This document shows positions 60,578 through 64,000 of a stretch of 64,000 bases of DNA, piece after piece. The notes beneath the pieces are model-generated. The model did no database searches and was not told where the DNA came from. It saw nothing but the letters and a program-made list of their open reading frames with translations. Within the stretch, counting starts at the first letter, position 1. Each line of letters begins with the position of its first letter. This DNA is from Aurantiochytrium sp. KH105 (lineage: Eukaryota; Sar; Bigyra; Thraustochytrida; Thraustochytriidae), in contig BGKB01000209.1 in NCBI GenBank assembly GCA_003116975.1, positions 42,246 through 106,245 of the forward strand. The letters run 5' to 3'. Position numbers and translations under genes: made by a program.

Positions 60578-62824
60578 TTACACAATAACGAAGGAGTGAT
60601 CGTCGCACGATGGCTCCTGATCATCCTCGCTTGAGCGGGTCATTCCGTGACCCTTGGAGACGCGAGGCATATTACGCGAAGCGCGTGTGAGCCCAAAGCT
60701 GGGTCGAGGGCTTCGAAAGATATTCCAGCCCGAACGCGACCTCACGTCAGCCTTGTCCCCAGCCTCGTCGTATTCATGTTCTGAATCAGACGGAGAGCCG
60801 TTTGGCGACGATGGCAGAGGCGCCGAGGCAGGCGGCGACATGAATTTGCTGGATGACATGATGTTCGAGGCGAGACGTCCAGTCCCGTACAAGGGCACTG
60901 TCGACAAGGAGCCCAGCTTACCCGATGATCCAATCTTGGAGGGCGAACGCTGGTCTCCACTACGTGACCCGGCCGATGTAACAGCGCTTGCAGTCTTGAC
61001 AGCGAGGCTATACGTCGATGCGCCGAGTTTGGCAGAAAAGCTGGTTGCGGCAGCTGCAGAGAGCGAACTGATAATGCCGGGACTGCTTGGTGCACTGCTC
61101 GGCTTTGATGCCACGGCCGTAGAGGCGAGGGAATTCTGGTCATAGCTTGACGAAGAATCCGTGTTGACATGCAAATCATCCATTCCACCGCGAGTGAAGA
61201 GATCGCGAAGAGAGGTTGTACGTTCGGGCGGATTCGGGGCGTCCTCGTTTATTTGCTGCTGTGGACCCCCCGTCTCGGCGTCAAGTGTTCCCGCTGCTGC
61301 AGCCTCTGCCCGCTTCTTTAGATTTTGGCCATGTCGCGCCGCAAACTTGTCCGGCATGAGATCGAGTCTCCATTCGTAGAGATTAAATTTATCCGCGACA
61401 GTCAGGCGACGAATGCGGCGCTTTTTCTTGCAATGGCGACGAGGGCGGATAAATGGATTGATTTCTAGGTTGCCCGACTCTACAAAAAGATGCGGATCCG
61501 CCAGAGGCTGCGATTCTGCACGCAGAGACGAACCATTCGTCTCTGTGCGTTGCACGCGGACTGTGTCCGAGAAGCGCACCTTAAGAACGTTGCTTTGCCC
61601 GTTTCGGAGCTCGGCCCAGTACGAAAATTCATCTTCTTCGTCGTGCGAGAGCGCTGTGTTGAAACTGTTGAGCTTGTTGATCTCCTCCTCGTTAGCACTT
61701 CCAGGGTCTTGCGAGTTAGTACGGCCCTGATGATGATCGTCTTCGTCTTCTTTAAACTCTTCGTCAAATTTATCGTCGTCCTCGGAATCGAGATCGAGCA
61801 ACAGATCTACGTCTTCCTCCCCATCGTGCTCATCCATGGCCATGGAGCGAAGAAACCGTCGGCGCTGCATCCGGAGTCGGAGCAGCTCGGCGTCGTCTTT
61901 TGGGTACTTGGGACCTCGGCTTGGGACGTTCCTTCTACGGTCAACAAAAGAAAGTTCGTCGACATGAAGAGCTAGTGCTCCAGGATCCGGCACTGGGGAC
62001 TCGGGACTACCGACGTCGGCAGACCACGACGATTGCTGTCGGGTCGACGTTGACGAGGACGATGAAGAGGAGGAGGATGCCGAGGAAACGGAACCCGCTG
62101 ACCCGGGCGAACGCGTCTCATGTTCACGTCGCAGCTCGTCAAAGAGCTGGTCTTCTGTGATCTTGCCGCTACGCAAGAGCGACACGAGACCCTCTGTACG
62201 ACCAATTTCGTCTGGGGCGTTCTCGAAAAAGAACCACTTGATGCGCTTTCGTACTCCACGGGGCGAGGCCAGGGAGCTAAAGAGGGGTTGGACGTCGTTG
62301 TCGCGCGTCGTTGTGACGGGTTCGAGCGCCGCACGACCGATTTGAAGTCTGGTGAGAGCCGCTGGAAGCGATGCTGGCTCTGAAGATCGGGTCGTGGCGT
62401 TTTTCGCGCATGCCTCATCCGGAACAAGAGGACTTTGGCCAGCCTCCGCGACGTTTCGAATGTGTGAGGCAGGGCATTCGAAAAACTCCTCGACATGATC
62501 GTTCTTGGCCTTGGGCGTTGTCTCGGCGACAGCGACAGAGGACTTTGAAGGCGCTACAGGTACAGGCGGGCTGGTCGGTAGACCAAGCGCTGCGGAATGA
62601 TGTGGTGCAGTTGGAGGAGGAATGTAAGTTGTTGCTGCTGGCGGGAGTCTGCGTGGCTTGGAGCTCGATGAGTGCGATGAATACTGTTTTTTCGGTGACT
62701 CGCTCTTGAAGCCGCTGTTTTTCTGCTGCTTTGGCGGGTTCTTTCTGCCTGACACGTTGGACGAGTGGTCGGAGCCGAACTGGAGGCTCATGTCGGAGAT
62801 GATCCCAACGCGGCGCTCCATCAT
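60578..62824 (-). CDS. Large disordered protein with candidate PP1-docking motif
   Basis: The 748-aa product is mostly Ser/Pro/acidic low-complexity sequence. Three compact islands stand out: KRIKWFFFENAPDEIGRTEG (a short helix-turn region with LVSLLRSGKITEDQLFDEL), VLKVRFSDTVRVQRTE, and LTVADKFNLYEWRLDLMPDKFA next to a basic KKKRRIRR cluster. The second contains KVRF, a consensus RVxF-type protein phosphatase 1 docking motif, followed by hydrophobics as in GADD34/CReP (KVRFSEKV). An acidic stretch (DLLLDLDSEDDDKFDEEF) precedes it. A role as a PP1 targeting subunit is inference. Two consecutive ATG codons (62824 and 62821) are the start; the frame upstream has only TTG. Confidence 0.75.
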   Translation of the reverse strand: MMERRVGIISDMSLQFGSDHSSNVSGRKNPPKQQKNSGFKSESPKKQYSSHSSSSKPRRLPPAATTYIPPPTAPHHSAALGLPTSPPVPVAPSKSSVAVAETTPKAKNDHVEEFFECPASHIRNVAEAGQSPLVPDEACAKNATTRSSEPASLPAALTRLQIGRAALEPVTTTRDNDVQPLFSSLASPRGVRKRIKWFFFENAPDEIGRTEGLVSLLRSGKITEDQLFDELRREHETRSPGSAGSVSSASSSSSSSSSTSTRQQSSWSADVGSPESPVPDPGALALHVDELSFVDRRRNVPSRGPKYPKDDAELLRLRMQRRRFLRSMAMDEHDGEEDVDLLLDLDSEDDDKFDEEFKEDEDDHHQGRTNSQDPGSANEEEINKLNSFNTALSHDEEDEFSYWAELRNGQSNVLKVRFSDTVRVQRTETNGSSLRAESQPLADPHLFVESGNLEINPFIRPRRHCKKKRRIRRLTVADKFNLYEWRLDLMPDKFAARHGQNLKKRAEAAAAGTLDAETGGPQQQINEDAPNPPERTTSLRDLFTRGGMDDLHVNTDSSSSYDQNSLASTAVASKPSSAPSSPGIISSLSAAAATSFSAKLGASTYSLAVKTASAVTSAGSRSGDQRSPSKIGSSGKLGSLSTVPLYGTGRLASNIMSSSKFMSPPASAPLPSSPNGSPSDSEHEYDEAGDKADVRSRSGWNIFRSPRPSFGLTRASRNMPRVSKGHGMTRSSEDDQEPSCDDHSFVIV

Positions 62825-63577
62825 GGACGGCCACAGCGCCAGCGCCGGCGCGACCACCGAGGCGAGGTAGGCCGAGACCCGGAGCGACCTCGCTCGGGCC
62901 CGAAGGAAAATTGCTTGCTCTTTTGCTTCGGCCAAGGGAGTCCAGACCCCTGGACAGCTATCTCAGCTCAATTGGCTCAAGCTTGGAGCGGCGCTCGAGT
63001 GGATTTTCTAAGTGGACCTTTCCATGCTTGTGAATGAAAGTCTGTCCGCGTTCCATGCGACGAGCGTCCCGCAAAATGGATTCCCGGTCAGGGCTTCAGT
63101 TTGCGTCTCCTCTTGTGTGACAAGACTAATTGAGAGGAATTGACTTGCGCCAAGTGGACCTGCGCTTTTGCTTGAGCACAAAGTGCATCCATTCATCATA
63201 TTCAATTCATTCATTATCATTTGCATCTATTTTCTCGTTGCCCCTTGCTGTTGTCACCCTTCTCCTTCTTTCTATTTTTTTTCTTTCATACGCTTACTTG
63301 CTAGTGTATGGTCTTAGCGCGCTGGCGGCGGTCATCCAAGCTTCAGATCGAGTCCAAGATTGTCAAAGTGCTAGACTGGAAAGGGTTCTCACAAAGTGCA
63401 CACCTTGAGTGTGTACCATAGTGATTTGCGAAGTTCTCAACGCATCCCTCTGCGCGCGGAGTTCTATTCATTCGGCTCGCACTTGTCGCGCGCCCAGGAC
63501 CTTCTACTTTTTGAAGTAGGGGCGTGACTCGATCCATGCAATGACCTGGGTTCTTCTGCACGCTCTGATGCTGATGC
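62825..63577. other. Intergenic, no gene seen
   Basis: Upstream of the candidate PP1-binding protein gene. It includes ATTCATT-rich and CTTTCT-rich stretches (63180-63300). No frame has coding character. Confidence 0.5.
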
Positions 63578-63997
63578 TCAAGAGAATATATTCATGTGCA
63601 GGCTCGTGTGGCTGCAAAAGCATGACGAGAGCCAGAATGGGAGAAAAAAGAAGAAAGTACCGTTGGACCGACCCTTCAAGATAGCTTTCAACGTGACTTG
63701 AAGTTCAAGCACCGTGAGATAGATAGTGACTACGTTCGAGTTGTTGCGACATGCGTGAATGGATCGCTTTGCAGGATCTAGCTGTCTGAATGGTCTAATC
63801 GGGGTTTGGCTTGCCGACGGCCGACCACAGTGTTCGTTGGTGTTACCGCTTGCTTTGTTGTTGCTGCCGCTTGTTGCTGCAGATTCCATTGTTGACGTTG
63901 TTAAACCTCCGTTACACACACTGCCAAAACCGGTCAAATAAGTAAGCAAAACACTCACTGCGCAAGAAAGCCAAACGAGGCTTCCCGCATCTCTCAT
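63578..63997 (-). CDS. Possible secreted protein or first exon at window edge
   Basis: A 139-codon ATG-started frame with a signal-peptide-like N-terminus (MRDAGSLVWLSCAVSVLLTY), cleavage likely near residues 24-28, then a Ser/Thr/Asn-rich stretch. The last 50 residues (Phe-rich) do not look like normal coding. A first exon ending within about 40-80 codons is possible. No family recognised. Confidence 0.3.
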   Translation of the reverse strand: MRDAGSLVWLSCAVSVLLTYLTGFGSVCNGGLTTSTMESAATSGSNNKASGNTNEHCGRPSASQTPIRPFRQLDPAKRSIHACRNNSNVVTIYLTVLELQVTLKAILKGRSNGTFFFFLPFWLSSCFCSHTSLHMNIFS

Positions 63998-64000
63998 TGC

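Overview
Eukaryotic nuclear DNA, most likely from a GC-rich, intron-poor heterotrophic stramenopile of the thraustochytrid/labyrinthulomycete kind. Evidence seen: long GC-rich single-exon genes on both strands, a few short GT-AG introns (116-313 nt), abundant tri- and tetranucleotide microsatellites, homopolymeric Gln/Ser/Ala tracts in proteins, and typical eukaryotic families (kinesin, PP2C, NTE-type phospholipase, CDC123, lipase maturation factor, mitochondrial bS18, GMP reductase). The exact taxon is inference. Starts were chosen at real ATG codons; several long open frames begin only at GTG/TTG and were shortened.

Layout. 0-10 kb: an unrecognised acidic protein, a 2.8-kb low-complexity stretch, a GDH-family protein that has lost two conserved lysines, a coiled-coil protein head-to-head with an ankyrin/RING-like protein, then a decayed kinesin-light-chain-type TPR gene. 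10.3-13.5 kb: an accessory-looking island: a short telomere-like motif, a PD-(D/E)XK nuclease-like/kinase fusion resembling eukaryotic CR-type effectors, and a frame-broken nuclease gene of a type common in large DNA viruses. 14-20 kb: gamma-glutamyl hydrolase (three exons), a 230-bp CTTG microsatellite, an HSL-type alpha/beta hydrolase, and a polyQ five-finger C2H2 protein. 20.2-26.6 kb: a gene desert of simple repeats. 26.6-33 kb: a possible small secreted protein, CDC123, lipase maturation factor, and a divergent formate-tetrahydrofolate ligase. 33-45 kb: NTE-type phospholipase, LRR protein, acyl-CoA-binding protein, two-PH protein. 45-64 kb: a small mitochondrial-type protein, GMP reductase, PH protein, kinesin, PP2C with NPF motifs, an SDR-like protein, a GT-A-like protein, mitochondrial bS18, a candidate PP1-binding protein, and a signal-peptide ORF at the right edge.

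There is no operon-like organisation. Genes are often divergent pairs sharing a 0.3-1.6 kb upstream region, or convergent pairs with 3' ends 100-350 bp apart. Folate metabolism appears twice (gamma-glutamyl hydrolase and formate-THF ligase), and lipid handling several times (NTE, ACBP, LMF, HSL-like hydrolase), which fits an oil-rich protist, but nothing shows co-regulation. The most notable signals are the nuclease-kinase island, the GDH-like and formate-THF-ligase-like proteins with altered signature residues, five NPF tripeptides in the PP2C N-terminus, and a KVRF-type PP1-docking motif in an otherwise unknown protein.
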